Shown here: positions 18,554 to 28,364 of the stretch, one piece after another | How the letters are laid out: each line of letters opens with the position of its first letter | Numbering within the stretch: the stretch's first letter is position 1 | From: Micromonospora cremea | GTDB lineage: Bacteria > Actinomycetota > Actinomycetes > Mycobacteriales > Micromonosporaceae | Assembly: GCF_900143515.1 (NCBI RefSeq) | Contig: NZ_FSQT01000001.1 | Span: 2,480,001-2,544,000, forward strand | Direction of reading: 5' to 3' | DNA length: 64,000 bases | Program-made: the position numbers and the translations under genes | Notes under the pieces: generated by a model | The model's database searches: none | What the model was told of the DNA's origin: nothing | Seen by the model: the letters and a program-made list of their open reading frames with translations, nothing else

Positions 18554-19573
18554 CTAATCCAGCGACCGCAGGTACGTGATCAGGTCGGGCAGCGCGGCCG
18601 CGCCGACCGGCTGTGGGGGCATCGCGTTGCCGGGCTTGACCGTCTGGGAGTTGACGATCCAGCCGCCGAGGTGTCCGGCGTCATTCGGTACCGCCCCGGC
18701 GCCGAGGCTCCATCGGGAGCCCACGTTCGACAGGTCCGGCCCCACCTGGCCCTGGGCGCCGGTGCCCCGTACCGCGTGGCAGGCGGCGCAGGTGCCCTGC
18801 ACGAACGCCTGCTGGCCGCGGCGCTCGGCCTCTGTGCGCGGTTGACGGGCCGGGGCGTTCAGGCGGGTCAGCCACGCGTCGAAGTCGGTGCGGGGTTCCG
18901 CCACGACCAGGAAGGCCATGTGGGCGTGCTGGGTGCCGCAGTACTCGGCGCACTGGCCGCGGTAGCGGCCGGCCCGCTCCGCCCGCAACCAGGTTTCGCG
19001 GGTCTCACCGGCGATCAGGTCCGTCTTCGGCATGAGCTGCGGCACCCAGAAGCTGTGCAGCACGTCGTCCGTGCGCAGCCGGACCTTCACCCGCTCCCCC
19101 ACCGGAATGTGGATCTCGTTCGCGGTCGCCCCGGACGCCCCCGGATAGCGCACCTCCCACCACCACTTGTGGCCGGTCACCTCCACCGTCGGGGCATCGG
19201 GGTCCGGATCGGCGGCGAGCGCGGCGAGGTCCCGCAGCCCCACCCCGTAGACAGCGACGAGAATGACGAACGGCAGCCCGGCTCCGGCGATCGCGACGAA
19301 GCGCAGCGGCTGCCCGTGGCGCACCCGGACGTTGCCCCGCCGGAACACCAGCGCCCAGATCAGCAGCGCCATGACCTCGGCGACCACCGCCAGCGAGATC
19401 CAGAAGAGCAGCCACCACAGGTTGGCGACCCGGGCGGCGCCCGTGCCTGCGGGGTTGAGGACGGACGGCGGGTCACCCCCGCATCCGGCGAGCAGGGCCA
19501 GGCCGCACAGGGCCGTCAGCACCGGGAGCGGGCGCGGCTGCCGGCGCCGCCCGGCGGGTCGGGCGGCGCTCAT
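18554..19573 (-). CDS. ctaC: Cytochrome c oxidase subunit II fused to a cytochrome c domain
   Basis: A 339-residue caa3-type subunit II. It starts with a signal/lipobox-like LALLAGC, then two membrane helices, then the cupredoxin domain with VTGHKWWWEVRYPG and the CuA site CAEYCGTQHAHM. A C-terminal cytochrome c carries CAACH and a late Met (GNAMPPQ). The fusion lets the oxidase take electrons without a separate soluble cytochrome. The start at 19573 has AGCAGGG six bases upstream; an ATG two codons earlier is the alternative. It opens the leftward operon. Confidence 0.92.
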   Translation of the reverse strand: MSAARPAGRRRQPRPLPVLTALCGLALLAGCGGDPPSVLNPAGTGAARVANLWWLLFWISLAVVAEVMALLIWALVFRRGNVRVRHGQPLRFVAIAGAGLPFVILVAVYGVGLRDLAALAADPDPDAPTVEVTGHKWWWEVRYPGASGATANEIHIPVGERVKVRLRTDDVLHSFWVPQLMPKTDLIAGETRETWLRAERAGRYRGQCAEYCGTQHAHMAFLVVAEPRTDFDAWLTRLNAPARQPRTEAERRGQQAFVQGTCAACHAVRGTGAQGQVGPDLSNVGSRWSLGAGAVPNDAGHLGGWIVNSQTVKPGNAMPPQPVGAAALPDLITYLRSLD

Positions 19574-19733
19574 GGTCATCCCTGCTGTCGTGTCCACCGA
19601 GAGCGACACTAGGCCCTTCCGAACCCCCTTCATCCCTGTTTGCGGCTGATAACCCCACAAGTGCGACCGGACCGATTTATGGTGATACCGCAACTCGATC
19701 CGCAAGCGCCCCCGGGGCGCGGACAGGGAGATC
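19574..19733. promoter_or_regulatory. Divergent promoter region of the oxidase and ccm operons
   Basis: About 160 bases from which both respiratory operons must be transcribed. An AGGGAG ribosome site precedes ccmC. No confident promoter hexamers or operator were seen. Confidence 0.5.
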
Positions 19734-20486
19734 ATGCGAGCCTCCACCGTGGACCTTGTCGCGGACACCGGCAGAGCGGCCGCCGGCCGCCGGACCATGG
19801 CCTGGCTCGCCGGCGGGCTCACCGCGGCGGCGACGGCGGCCGGCGGATGGCTGGCACCCCCCGACGAGGTGCAGGGCCAGGCGCAGCGACTGATGTACCT
19901 CCACGTCCCCGCGGCCTGGGTTGCCTACGCCGCGTTCGCCGTCGTGCTGACCGCCAGCGGCGCGTACCTGATCGGGGGCGACCTTCGCTGGGACCGGTTC
20001 GCGCGGGCGGGCGCCGAGATCGGCGCGGCCCTGACCGCCGTCGCGATCGCCACCGGGTCACTGTGGGGAAAACTGGTCTGGGGTGCCTGGTGGGCGTGGG
20101 ACCCCCGGCTGGTCAGCACCGTCCTGCTGCTGCTCGCGTACGCCGGCTACCTGGCCCTGCGCCGCTCGCTGGCAGAGCGGACCGGCGCGCGAGACGGAGG
20201 CGACCACCGGGTGGCGCGGCCCGCCGCGGTCGTCGGGATGGCCAGCTTCCTGCTCGTCCCGGTGGTGCACTTCTCCGTCGTCTGGTGGCGGTCGCTGCAC
20301 CAGCAGGCGACCGTGCTCGCCCCGCAGCGCCCACCCATCGACCCCAGGATGGGCGTCGCCCTGCTGCTCGCCGTCGCCGCCGCGACGCTCGCCGCGCTCT
20401 GCGTCCTGCTGTACCGGGTGGTCCGGCTGGAACGCCGGCTGACCCCCGACACGCCCGCCGACCGCGCCCCGGCCCGTGTCGGATGA
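19734..20486 (+). CDS. ccmC: Haem export/ligation protein CcmC
   Basis: System I cytochrome c maturation protein that loads haem onto CcmE. The 250-residue protein has six hydrophobic segments and the tryptophan-rich haem motif WGAWWAWDPRLVS, with flanking His in YLHVPAAW and VVHFSVVWW. It starts the rightward ccm operon with an AGGGAG site, and its stop overlaps the ccmE ATG. System I genes are uncommon in actinobacteria, which usually rely on ResBC-type System II. Confidence 0.92.
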   Translation: MRASTVDLVADTGRAAAGRRTMAWLAGGLTAAATAAGGWLAPPDEVQGQAQRLMYLHVPAAWVAYAAFAVVLTASGAYLIGGDLRWDRFARAGAEIGAALTAVAIATGSLWGKLVWGAWWAWDPRLVSTVLLLLAYAGYLALRRSLAERTGARDGGDHRVARPAAVVGMASFLLVPVVHFSVVWWRSLHQQATVLAPQRPPIDPRMGVALLLAVAAATLAALCVLLYRVVRLERRLTPDTPADRAPARVG

Positions 20487-20893
20487 GCCGTCGCCGCAGG
20501 GGCCGCACCGCCGTCGTCGCCGTGCTCCTCGCCGCCGGCGCGCTGCTGGTCACCAGCGCGCTCCGGGAGACCCTGACCTATTACCGCACTCCTTACGAGG
20601 TGCTCGGCGATCCGGACGCGACCTCGGAACGGGTACGCCTCGGCGGCGACGTGGTGCCCGGATCGCTGCGGCGCACCGGCGACCTCGTGGTGTTCCGCCT
20701 CGCCCAGGACGGTCACGAGATCACCGTCGAGCAGCGCGGCGTCCCACCGGAGACGTTCCGGGAGGGCGAGGGGGCGGTCGTAGAGGGCACCCTGTCGCAG
20801 GACAGGGTGTTCCGCTCGGATCACGTCGTGGTCCGGCACGGCAACGAATACCGCCCGTCCACCGCCCCGCCAGGGTCGGTCGATGCTCGCTGA
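20483..20893 (+). CDS. ccmE: Haem chaperone CcmE
   Basis: A 136-residue periplasm-facing haem chaperone with one N-terminal membrane anchor followed by the OB-fold. It keeps the late His of the family motif but in the form RHGNEYRP rather than HDExYxPP, so the covalent haem-binding His and nearby Tyr are present while the Asp is Gly. The ATG overlaps the ccmC stop (ATGA) and the 3' end overlaps ccmF by 11 bases. A long upstream extension in the same frame is a shadow of ccmC. Confidence 0.9.
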   Translation: MSRRRRGRTAVVAVLLAAGALLVTSALRETLTYYRTPYEVLGDPDATSERVRLGGDVVPGSLRRTGDLVVFRLAQDGHEITVEQRGVPPETFREGEGAVVEGTLSQDRVFRSDHVVVRHGNEYRPSTAPPGSVDAR

Positions 20894-22814
20894 CCTCGGC
20901 ACCGCCAGCCTCACGGTCGGTCTGCTCTGCGCTACCCTGACCGCCCTGCTCTGGCTGCGGGCGGCCCTGTTCGCCACGCCCACCCGAGCGGCCCGCCTCG
21001 GGACCGCCGCGACCCTGGCAACCGCCGCCGTCGCCTGCGCGCTGCTGGAGGCGGCCCTGCTCCGGCACGACTTCAGCGTCCGCTTCGTGGCCGAGAACGG
21101 CGGACGCCAGGTGCCGTTGTACTACACGCTGACGAGCCTCTGGTCCGCCCTGGACGGGTCGCTGCTGCTCTGGCTGCTGATCCTCGCCGGGTACGCGGCA
21201 CTGCTGGCCCACCGCCGGCACCCGCCCCGGCTGCACGCCTACGCGATGGTGGTCGTCAGCACGGTGACCATGTTCTTCTACGCGCTGTCCACCTTCGCCG
21301 CGAACCCGTTCCGCGAGGTGAACCCGGTACCCGCCGACGGCCCGGGGCCGAACCCGCTGCTGCAGCAGCACCCGGCGATGGGCGTGCACCCTCCCCTGCT
21401 CTACGCCGGCTACATCGGCCTGGTCGTGCCGTTCGCCTTCGCCCTCGCCGCACCACTGGCCGGCCAGCAGGGGCGGAGCTGGGTACGGGCCGCCCGACCC
21501 TGGGCCCTGGCGGCGTGGGCGGCGCTGACCGCCGGCATCGGGCTCGGGGCCTGGTGGTCGTACGCGGTGCTGGGCTGGGGCGGCTACTGGGCGTGGGACC
21601 CGGTGGAGAACGCGTCGCTGCTGCCCTGGCTGACCGCCACCGCCTTCCTGCACGCCACCCTGGGCCGCGCCGCCGGCCGGGCCGGCTGGAACCTGGCCCT
21701 GGCATCCGCGAGCTTCGTGCTGGTGCTGCTCGGCACGTTCCTTACCCGGTCCGGCGCGGTGGCCAGCGTGCACGCCTTCACCGACTCACCGTTGGGGCCG
21801 ATGCTGCTCGGCTTCGTGCTGCTGACGGTCGTCGTGTCGACGGTCCTGACCGGATGGCGCGATCCCGAACCCGCCCACGGCAGGAGCACACCGCTGCTGT
21901 CCCGGACGACGGCCGTGCTGGTCAACGGCGTGCTTCTGGTGACGATCGCGGCGGTGGTGCTGATCGGCACGATCTTCCCGCTGCTCTCCGAACCGCTCGG
22001 CGGGGTGCGCACCTCGGTCGGACCCGGCTACTACCAGCGCACGGCGGTACCGCTGGCGATCGCGGTGCTGCTGATGTTGGGCGTGACGCCGGCCCTGCGG
22101 GTCCGCGACCGGACGCAGGCGCTGCGGCGACTCGCCCTACCCGGCGCCGTGGCGCTCGCCACCGTCGCCGTGGTGGGGCTGCTCAGCCGGCCCGGCCTGC
22201 CCGCGCTCACCGCGTTCGGAGCGGCGGCGTTCGTGCTCACCGGCGTGGCCGCAGAGCTGGCCGACCGGCGGCCGCGCTCCGGCCGGACCCGGAAACCGGG
22301 TAGGGCTGCCGCACTGGTCGCGCACGCCGGGATCGCCCTGGTTGCGGTGGGTGTCGCGGGATCCTCCGCGTACGGCCGCGACACGGAGCGAACCATCCAC
22401 ACTGGGGAGGCGCTGCGGTTGGGCGACGTGTCCGTGCGCCTGGTCGGCGTGGACCGCAGCGGCGCCAGCGGGGGTATGACCGTACGGGCGCGGCTCCGGC
22501 TCACCGAGGCGGGCGGCGGGCAACGAACGGTCCGGCCCGCCCTACGCTACAACCCCGCCCGGGACACCGCTGTCACGGTGCCGGCGATCCAGACCGGACT
22601 GCTGCGAGACACGTACGTCACCCTGATCGCGGTCGCCCCGGACAGCGGCAGCGCAACCGTACGGCTCGCGGTGAACCCGCTCGTCGGGCTGCTCTGGGCC
22701 GGCGGCACGCTGACGGCCGCGGGGGGACTCCTGGCGGCGATCCGCACCGCCCGTCCGCGACGCCCGGACGTCGTCGCGGCGTCGCCTGACCCGGTCGCCG
22801 CCGGGGCCCGGTGA
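20883..22814 (+). CDS. ccmF: Cytochrome c haem lyase CcmF
   Basis: A 643-residue polytopic protein that attaches haem to apocytochromes c. It has the WWD haem-handling signature GWGGYWAWDPVENASLLPWL and conserved flanking His (MGVHPPLLYAG; TRSGAVASVHAF). About twelve to fourteen hydrophobic stretches precede a soluble C-terminal domain. The start lies inside the end of ccmE, indicating coupling. It acts with CcmG and CcmH, encoded next. Confidence 0.93.
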   Translation: MLADLGTASLTVGLLCATLTALLWLRAALFATPTRAARLGTAATLATAAVACALLEAALLRHDFSVRFVAENGGRQVPLYYTLTSLWSALDGSLLLWLLILAGYAALLAHRRHPPRLHAYAMVVVSTVTMFFYALSTFAANPFREVNPVPADGPGPNPLLQQHPAMGVHPPLLYAGYIGLVVPFAFALAAPLAGQQGRSWVRAARPWALAAWAALTAGIGLGAWWSYAVLGWGGYWAWDPVENASLLPWLTATAFLHATLGRAAGRAGWNLALASASFVLVLLGTFLTRSGAVASVHAFTDSPLGPMLLGFVLLTVVVSTVLTGWRDPEPAHGRSTPLLSRTTAVLVNGVLLVTIAAVVLIGTIFPLLSEPLGGVRTSVGPGYYQRTAVPLAIAVLLMLGVTPALRVRDRTQALRRLALPGAVALATVAVVGLLSRPGLPALTAFGAAAFVLTGVAAELADRRPRSGRTRKPGRAAALVAHAGIALVAVGVAGSSAYGRDTERTIHTGEALRLGDVSVRLVGVDRSGASGGMTVRARLRLTEAGGGQRTVRPALRYNPARDTAVTVPAIQTGLLRDTYVTLIAVAPDSGSATVRLAVNPLVGLLWAGGTLTAAGGLLAAIRTARPRRPDVVAASPDPVAAGAR

Positions 22815-23365
22815 TGACCGCCCGCCGCCTGCTGCGACCTGGCCCGGCGCTGGTGCTGGTGCTCATCGTCGCCGTTGGCACCGTGGTCGCCCTCGGCCTG
22901 CGGTCACCGTCAACGCCGCTCGACGCCGGCGCCGCCAACGGCGTCACCCCCGCGCCGGCCCCGGCGCTCACGGGCGCCACCCTGGATGGTGGCCGGTTCG
23001 ACCTGACCGAAGCCCGTGGCCACGTGCTGCTGGTCAACGTGTTCGCCTCCTGGTGCGGCCCGTGCCGGGACGAGCTGCCGCTACTGCTCGAGACGGAACG
23101 GCAGTGGTCGCCCCGGGGGCTGCGGCTGGTGGGGCTGAACGTCCGGGACGGCGCCGAGGCGGTCCGGGCGCTACTTGACGAGACCGGCACACGGGAGTTG
23201 ACCGTGCTGCCAGACCCGGAGGGCACCCGGGCGGTCGACTGGGGCGTCCGGGCAGTGCCGGAGACGTTCGTGGTGGACCGCGACGGCCGGATCGTCGACC
23301 GGCAGCAGGGTGTGGTCACCCGGCAGTGGCTTGAGCAGCGGGTGGCGCCGTTGCTGGCCCGATGA
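22814..23365 (+). CDS. ccmG: Thiol:disulfide interchange protein CcmG/DsbE (TlpA-like)
   Basis: Membrane-anchored thioredoxin-fold reductase of about 183 residues that keeps apocytochrome CXXCH cysteines reduced. It has one N-terminal signal anchor, then the active site FASWCGPCRDELP and the cis-Pro region VPETFVVDRDGR. The start is either the ATG at 22814 or the GTG three bases earlier, both overlapping the ccmF stop. Its stop overlaps the next gene (ATGA). Confidence 0.9.
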   Translation: MTARRLLRPGPALVLVLIVAVGTVVALGLRSPSTPLDAGAANGVTPAPAPALTGATLDGGRFDLTEARGHVLLVNVFASWCGPCRDELPLLLETERQWSPRGLRLVGLNVRDGAEAVRALLDETGTRELTVLPDPEGTRAVDWGVRAVPETFVVDRDGRIVDRQQGVVTRQWLEQRVAPLLAR

Positions 23366-24258
23366 GGTGGCGCGCGGCCGTCGGGGCACTCGTCCTCACG
23401 GCGCTGATCGGCGCAGCGGGCGCAGGGCTGGTCCGGTCGACCGGCGGCACCGGTCGGGAGGACCCCGTACGCGCCGTGGCAGTGGGTCTACGCTGCCCGG
23501 CCTGCCAGGGTGAGTCGGTGGCGGACTCCCGGTCGCCGATCGCGGCGGCCATGCGGCAGGTGGTGGCGGACCAGCTGGCCCAGGGGCGGGACCGCGACGA
23601 GATCCGCCGCTGGTTCGTCCAGCGCTACGGCCCGGAGGTGCTGACCGACCCGCCGACCCGCCGGGCGGAGCTGCTGCTCTGGGCCGTACCCGCGCTGACC
23701 TTGCTGGCCGGCGGCTACGCGGCCCTGCGCACGCTGCGTCCCCGCCCGACCCCGTCTGCGCGGGCCACGGCCGTGCGGGCGGCGCCCACCGGTCGGGCCG
23801 CGCGCCGGGCGTGGCGCGCGGTGTCGGTGGGAATGGTGAGCCTCGTCGCGTCGGTCACGGTGGCCGCCAGCCGCCTGGACCGGCCGGGCCAGGATCCGGA
23901 ACCGGCCGATCCCGTGACGGTCGCCGTGCAGCTGGCCCGCGACCTCGAGGGGCAGGCCCGCTACGACGCCGCAGCGCGGATGTACCGGGAGGCCCTGCGG
24001 GACCGCCCCGACGATGCGATCCAGCTGCGGCTCGCCTTCGCGCTGCTGCGGGCCGGCGACAACGCCGGCGCAGAGCAGTCGGCGCGGGAGGTGCTGACCC
24101 GCTCCCCAGACTCCCCGGACGGCCTGCTCGTGCTCGGGCTGGCGCAGCGCGGCAGCCGGTCCGCCGAGGCGGCGCGCACCCTGCGACGCTTCCTGACCAT
24201 CGCTCCGGAGCATCCAGCCGCCGGAGAGATCAGCCGGCTGTTGGCCGCCGGCCCGTGA
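23362..24258 (+). CDS. ccmH: CcmH-CcmI type fusion: thiol protein plus TPR domain
   Basis: A 298-residue protein combining two maturation factors. Residues about 1-130 form CcmH, with a signal anchor, the redox motif GLRCPACQGESVADS and a second membrane segment. A further membrane segment near residue 155 leads into a C-terminal TPR region (ARYDAAARMYREALRDRPDD and following) like CcmI/CycH, which holds apocytochromes. It ends the ccm operon. The fusion removes the need for a separate ccmI. No ccmA, ccmB or ccmD is seen nearby. Confidence 0.9.
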   Translation: MRWRAAVGALVLTALIGAAGAGLVRSTGGTGREDPVRAVAVGLRCPACQGESVADSRSPIAAAMRQVVADQLAQGRDRDEIRRWFVQRYGPEVLTDPPTRRAELLLWAVPALTLLAGGYAALRTLRPRPTPSARATAVRAAPTGRAARRAWRAVSVGMVSLVASVTVAASRLDRPGQDPEPADPVTVAVQLARDLEGQARYDAAARMYREALRDRPDDAIQLRLAFALLRAGDNAGAEQSAREVLTRSPDSPDGLLVLGLAQRGSRSAEAARTLRRFLTIAPEHPAAGEISRLLAAGP

Positions 24259-24286
24259 CACCCCACCCGAACCCCATGGATCCACG

Positions 24287-24420
24287 GTCAGCTTCTCGAC
24301 CCTGAAGGGTCGAGCTTGCGGATCGTGACGGCTCGTGGTGATGAGCACGAGGTCACGCCGCGTTCGGCAGGCTGACGGCTGCCCAGCCCGTAACACCGCG
24401 TGCGGCGATGTTGCGGGCTG
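24287..24420 (-). ncRNA. Predicted TnpB guide (omega) RNA region of IS copy 2
   Basis: In this family the guide RNA comes from the tnpB 3' end plus the element's right end, with the guide read from the flanking DNA. Here that would be the bottom strand through the hairpin at 24295-24314, with a guide starting CGTGGATCCATGGGG beyond the element. This is inferred from family biology; no promoter or processing site was seen. Confidence 0.35.
24295..24314. repeat. Terminal hairpin, right (tnpB-side) end of IS copy 2
   Basis: A perfect 8-base inverted repeat, CTCGACCC-TGAA-GGGTCGAG, close to the element's tnpB-side boundary. It may be both a transposase recognition hairpin and part of the guide RNA scaffold. 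Confidence 0.75.
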
Positions 24421-25501
24421 CGTTCCGGTCGGCGTGCTCAGCGAAGCCGCACGACCGGCAGTGGAAGGTGGATTGGTTGGGCCGGTTGGCCTTGGCGACG
24501 TGTCCGCAGGCGGAGCATCCCTGCGAGGTGTACGCCGGGTCGACGTGCACGACCGCCACTGCGGACCGCTTCGCCTGGTAGGCGATGTACTGGCCGAGTT
24601 GGTGGAACGCCCACGAGTGCAGCGTGACCCGCTGGGGCCGTCTGAGCCGTACCCGGTCGCGGATGCCGCCCAGGTCTTCCAGGGCGATTCCGCGGCCGGT
24701 GCGTTCGGCCTCGGTCACGATGCTCTTGGCGATGCGGTGGTTGGTGTCGGCGGCGAACCGGGATTCCTTGCGGCGGCGTTTCTTCAGCAGCCGCTTGGCG
24801 GACTTGGTGCCGATGGCCTGGAGTTTCGCGCGGAGCCGCTGGTTGCGGTGCCGGACCCGGTTTGTGGCCTTGCCGCAGTAGTCGCGGCCGTCGGAGTCGG
24901 TGGCGAGGTTGACGATGCCGAGGTCGACGCCGAGGAACCCGTCCGGCTCCTTAGTGGGTGCGTCGGGGATGTCGCAGGTGGCGTACAGGAACCACTTGCC
25001 GTCCCGGCGGACCAGGTCCGACTCGCCGCGGCGGTGCGCGAGCAGGAGGGCGTGCTGCTGGTCGGAGCAGCCGAACCGGATCGGCCCGGATCGGCCAGCG
25101 ACCGTCCAGATTGACACGGTGCGGGCAGCCAGTTGCCAGGACAGGCAACGGTCGTCGAACGGCTGCGCCGCGTCGCGACGGAACCGGATCGGTCTGCCCT
25201 CGGCGGCCTGGCGCCTCTTCGACCCTGGCTTGCCGAGGTTGCCGGCTTGGATGTTGGCCGTCAGGGTGGCGTACGCGCCGGATACCTTCCGGGCGACGTG
25301 GATGGCGGGCTGCGCCGACAGACCCATGTCCTCCAGTTGGCCGTAGGTGAGCCGCTGCAACGACTGCTTGGCGAACACCCGCCGCTGATACGCCTGGGTG
25401 GACGCGACGTTTGCGGCCTCGTTGCACAGGTCCAGGGTTGCCCGCAGCGCCGCATGCTGGGCGGCGTCCGGAAACAACCGGACCTGCACGACGATCTTCA
25501 C
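24353..25501 (-). CDS. tnpB: IS605-type TnpB, RNA-guided RuvC-like nuclease (copy 2)
   Basis: The 382-residue nuclease has Asp in GFLGVDLGIVN, Glu in ALEDLGGI, Asp in EHADRNAARNI and the zinc ribbon CSACG...CRSCG. Compared with copy 1 it shares the overall length and the segment RPQRVTLHSW, but many other positions differ. The GTG start at 25501 overlaps the stop of the small upstream gene (GTGA), so the nuclease is translationally coupled to it, which copy 1 lacks. The frame is intact. Confidence 0.93.
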   Translation of the reverse strand: MKIVVQVRLFPDAAQHAALRATLDLCNEAANVASTQAYQRRVFAKQSLQRLTYGQLEDMGLSAQPAIHVARKVSGAYATLTANIQAGNLGKPGSKRRQAAEGRPIRFRRDAAQPFDDRCLSWQLAARTVSIWTVAGRSGPIRFGCSDQQHALLLAHRRGESDLVRRDGKWFLYATCDIPDAPTKEPDGFLGVDLGIVNLATDSDGRDYCGKATNRVRHRNQRLRAKLQAIGTKSAKRLLKKRRRKESRFAADTNHRIAKSIVTEAERTGRGIALEDLGGIRDRVRLRRPQRVTLHSWAFHQLGQYIAYQAKRSAVAVVHVDPAYTSQGCSACGHVAKANRPNQSTFHCRSCGFAEHADRNAARNIAARGVTGWAAVSLPNAA

Positions 25502-25914
25502 CAGGCGTCCTGGTCGGCGTAGTCCTCTTCGGCTGCCATCGACTTCGGCCACCGCCGCCAGGCAGCCCGGTCCGCTTCGTCTTCGGAGCAGCGAGTCACG
25601 GTCGTCAGGTGGGTCAGGGCGCCGTCGATGTAGAGCGCAGCCTGATCAACCGTGCCGAGGTCCGGGGCGTCGTAGCCGAGCCGTGCCAGTTCCGCGTGCA
25701 GCTCTGCGGCCCGAGACTCGTTCGCCTGCTGCACGCGGGTCGCGTGCCGACGGCGCGCCTCGGTCAGCCAGTCCGGCCTGCTGTCACGCAGCGACCGCAC
25801 GTCCCGTTGGGTCCAGGGGCGCTCGAGTTTCGGCAGGTCCGCGTAGTCGATGCCGAGGACCTTGGCCGCCCATCTCGGCTTCACGACCTTGTCCAGTTTC
25901 GCAGGCATGCCCAC
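25498..25914 (-). CDS. Small IS-borne protein coupled to TnpB, unknown function
   Basis: A 138-residue, charged, probably soluble and alpha-helical protein beginning MGMPAKLDKVV. It contains WTQRDVRSLRDSRPDWL, then an Arg/Glu-rich helix, and ends in an acidic stretch. It lies between tnpA and tnpB, and its stop overlaps the tnpB start, so both are made from one message. The codon pattern is normal for the element. I do not recognise the family. Position suggests a partner or regulator of TnpB or of transposition; the central helices could bind nucleic acid. Copy 1 has no counterpart. Confidence 0.65.
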   Translation of the reverse strand: MGMPAKLDKVVKPRWAAKVLGIDYADLPKLERPWTQRDVRSLRDSRPDWLTEARRRHATRVQQANESRAAELHAELARLGYDAPDLGTVDQAALYIDGALTHLTTVTRCSEDEADRAAWRRWPKSMAAEEDYADQDAW

Positions 25915-25931
25915 ACCGTCTCATCTTATCT

Positions 25932-26363
25932 ATGTCACCACGATGGACCCCGGACCCGAATATTCGCAGCGGTAGAAGCGTTGTCTACGACCTGCACGTA
26001 CATCTTGTCTTCGTCACCAAGTATCGGCGGGACGTCCTCAACGACGCGATGCTCACCCACTGCGAACAGATCATGCGGCAGGTCTGCGCCGACCTGGGCG
26101 CCGAGCTGCGCGAGTTCAACGGCGAAGACGACCACGTCCACCTGCTCGTGCACTACCCACCCAAGCTGCCGACCTCCACACTGGCCAACCGACTCAAGGG
26201 CGTCTCAGCGCACTACCTACGCAAGGAGTTCACCGACCGGATCAACCGGCACATCATGCACGGGCACCTGGGGTCCCCTTCGTACTTCGCCGCGTCCTGC
26301 AGCGGCACCCCACTAGAAGTGATCAAGGACTACATCAAAGAACAGAAACATCCCGGTCCGTGA
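25932..26363 (+). CDS. tnpA: IS200-type Y1 single-strand transposase
   Basis: A 143-residue HUH transposase that cuts and rejoins single-stranded element ends. The HUH pair is in EDDHVHLLVHY, and the nucleophilic Tyr is most likely the one in VIKDYIKEQKHPG. The gene is intact, unlike copy 1. It starts MSPRWTPDP at 25932 and faces away from tnpB and the small gene. With both proteins and both hairpins intact, copy 2 may still be mobile and could also act on the ends of copy 1 if recognised. Confidence 0.92.
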   Translation: MSPRWTPDPNIRSGRSVVYDLHVHLVFVTKYRRDVLNDAMLTHCEQIMRQVCADLGAELREFNGEDDHVHLLVHYPPKLPTSTLANRLKGVSAHYLRKEFTDRINRHIMHGHLGSPSYFAASCSGTPLEVIKDYIKEQKHPGP

Positions 26364-26376
26364 CGCGACTCCTCCC

Positions 26377-26390
26377 GGCCCTGAAGGGCC
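26377..26390. repeat. Terminal hairpin, left (tnpA-side) end of IS copy 2
   Basis: A perfect inverted repeat, GGCCC-TGAA-GGGCC, just after the tnpA stop and 11 bases from the predicted element end. Confidence 0.7.
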
Positions 26391-26401
26391 AGGATTCCTC
26401 G

Positions 26402-26881
26402 CTAATCCAGTTGAGCCGGGTAGCGCACGCATGGGTGCTGGCCCGCACCGATCGCGGCCGATCCTTCGAGATGCTGCTGACCGCACTCGGCACCGACCTC
26501 GCGGATCCGGAGCACAGCTCGACGCGGAACGGCATACACCTCGGCGCCACTGCCGGAACGCTGGACATCCTGCAACGCTGCTACACCGGCCTGGAGGCCC
26601 GCGGTGACGTGCTCCGGCTCAACCTGCTGCTGCCCGAAGGGCTCGACCGGCTCGACTGCGTGATCCGGTACCGAAACCAGCTGATCTCCCTGCATGTCTA
26701 CCACGAGCGGTTGCGGATCTCGGCCGCCCCCGGGTCGGGGCAGCCCGTCCCGGTGGCCGTCCGGGGCAGGTCCTTCATGCTCTGCCCCGGTACGATCGTC
26801 GCCGTCGCGCTGCACGGCCGCGCCGAGCCCGCGAGTCGACCGGATCAGGGCAGTGCACCGCCCGACGCGGCGGAATCGTGA
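26402..26881 (+). pseudogene. C-terminal remnant of a glycoside hydrolase family 65 protein
   Basis: GH65 enzymes are alpha-glucan phosphorylases/hydrolases such as trehalose or kojibiose phosphorylase. The remnant has the typical late segments LSRVAHAWVLAR, RNGIHLGATAGTLDILQRCY and RLNLLLPEGL, then the C-terminal beta domain. About 600 upstream residues, including the catalytic core, are missing. A few more codons (...PHGST) are found at 24265-24286, on the other side of the IS, and join in frame if the element is removed. The gene was therefore already truncated next to the ccm operon before or after the IS entered. Confidence 0.75.
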
Positions 26882-26959
26882 CGAGACCTGGCACGGGCAG
26901 CGGGCCGCCCGATGCCGGCGAGATGGCCGTCCCCGGGCGCAGTTGATTCAGGCCGGTGC

Positions 26960-28363
<1,404 letters not shown>

Positions 28364-28364
28364 C

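Larger units (their letters stand above)
24287..26401 (-). mobile_element. IS200/IS605-type element, copy 2, with three genes
   Basis: Divergent tnpA and tnpB with a small third gene between them and TGAA-loop hairpins at both ends. On the bottom strand the left end follows TTAG and the right end closes with a hairpin and AAGCTGAC, matching copy 1. Deleting 24287-26401 joins codons for HGST to LIQLSRVAHAW, recreating a continuous glycoside-hydrolase-65-like reading frame, which supports the boundaries. It is more divergent from copy 1 than a recent transposition product would be, so the two likely arrived independently. Confidence 0.8.
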
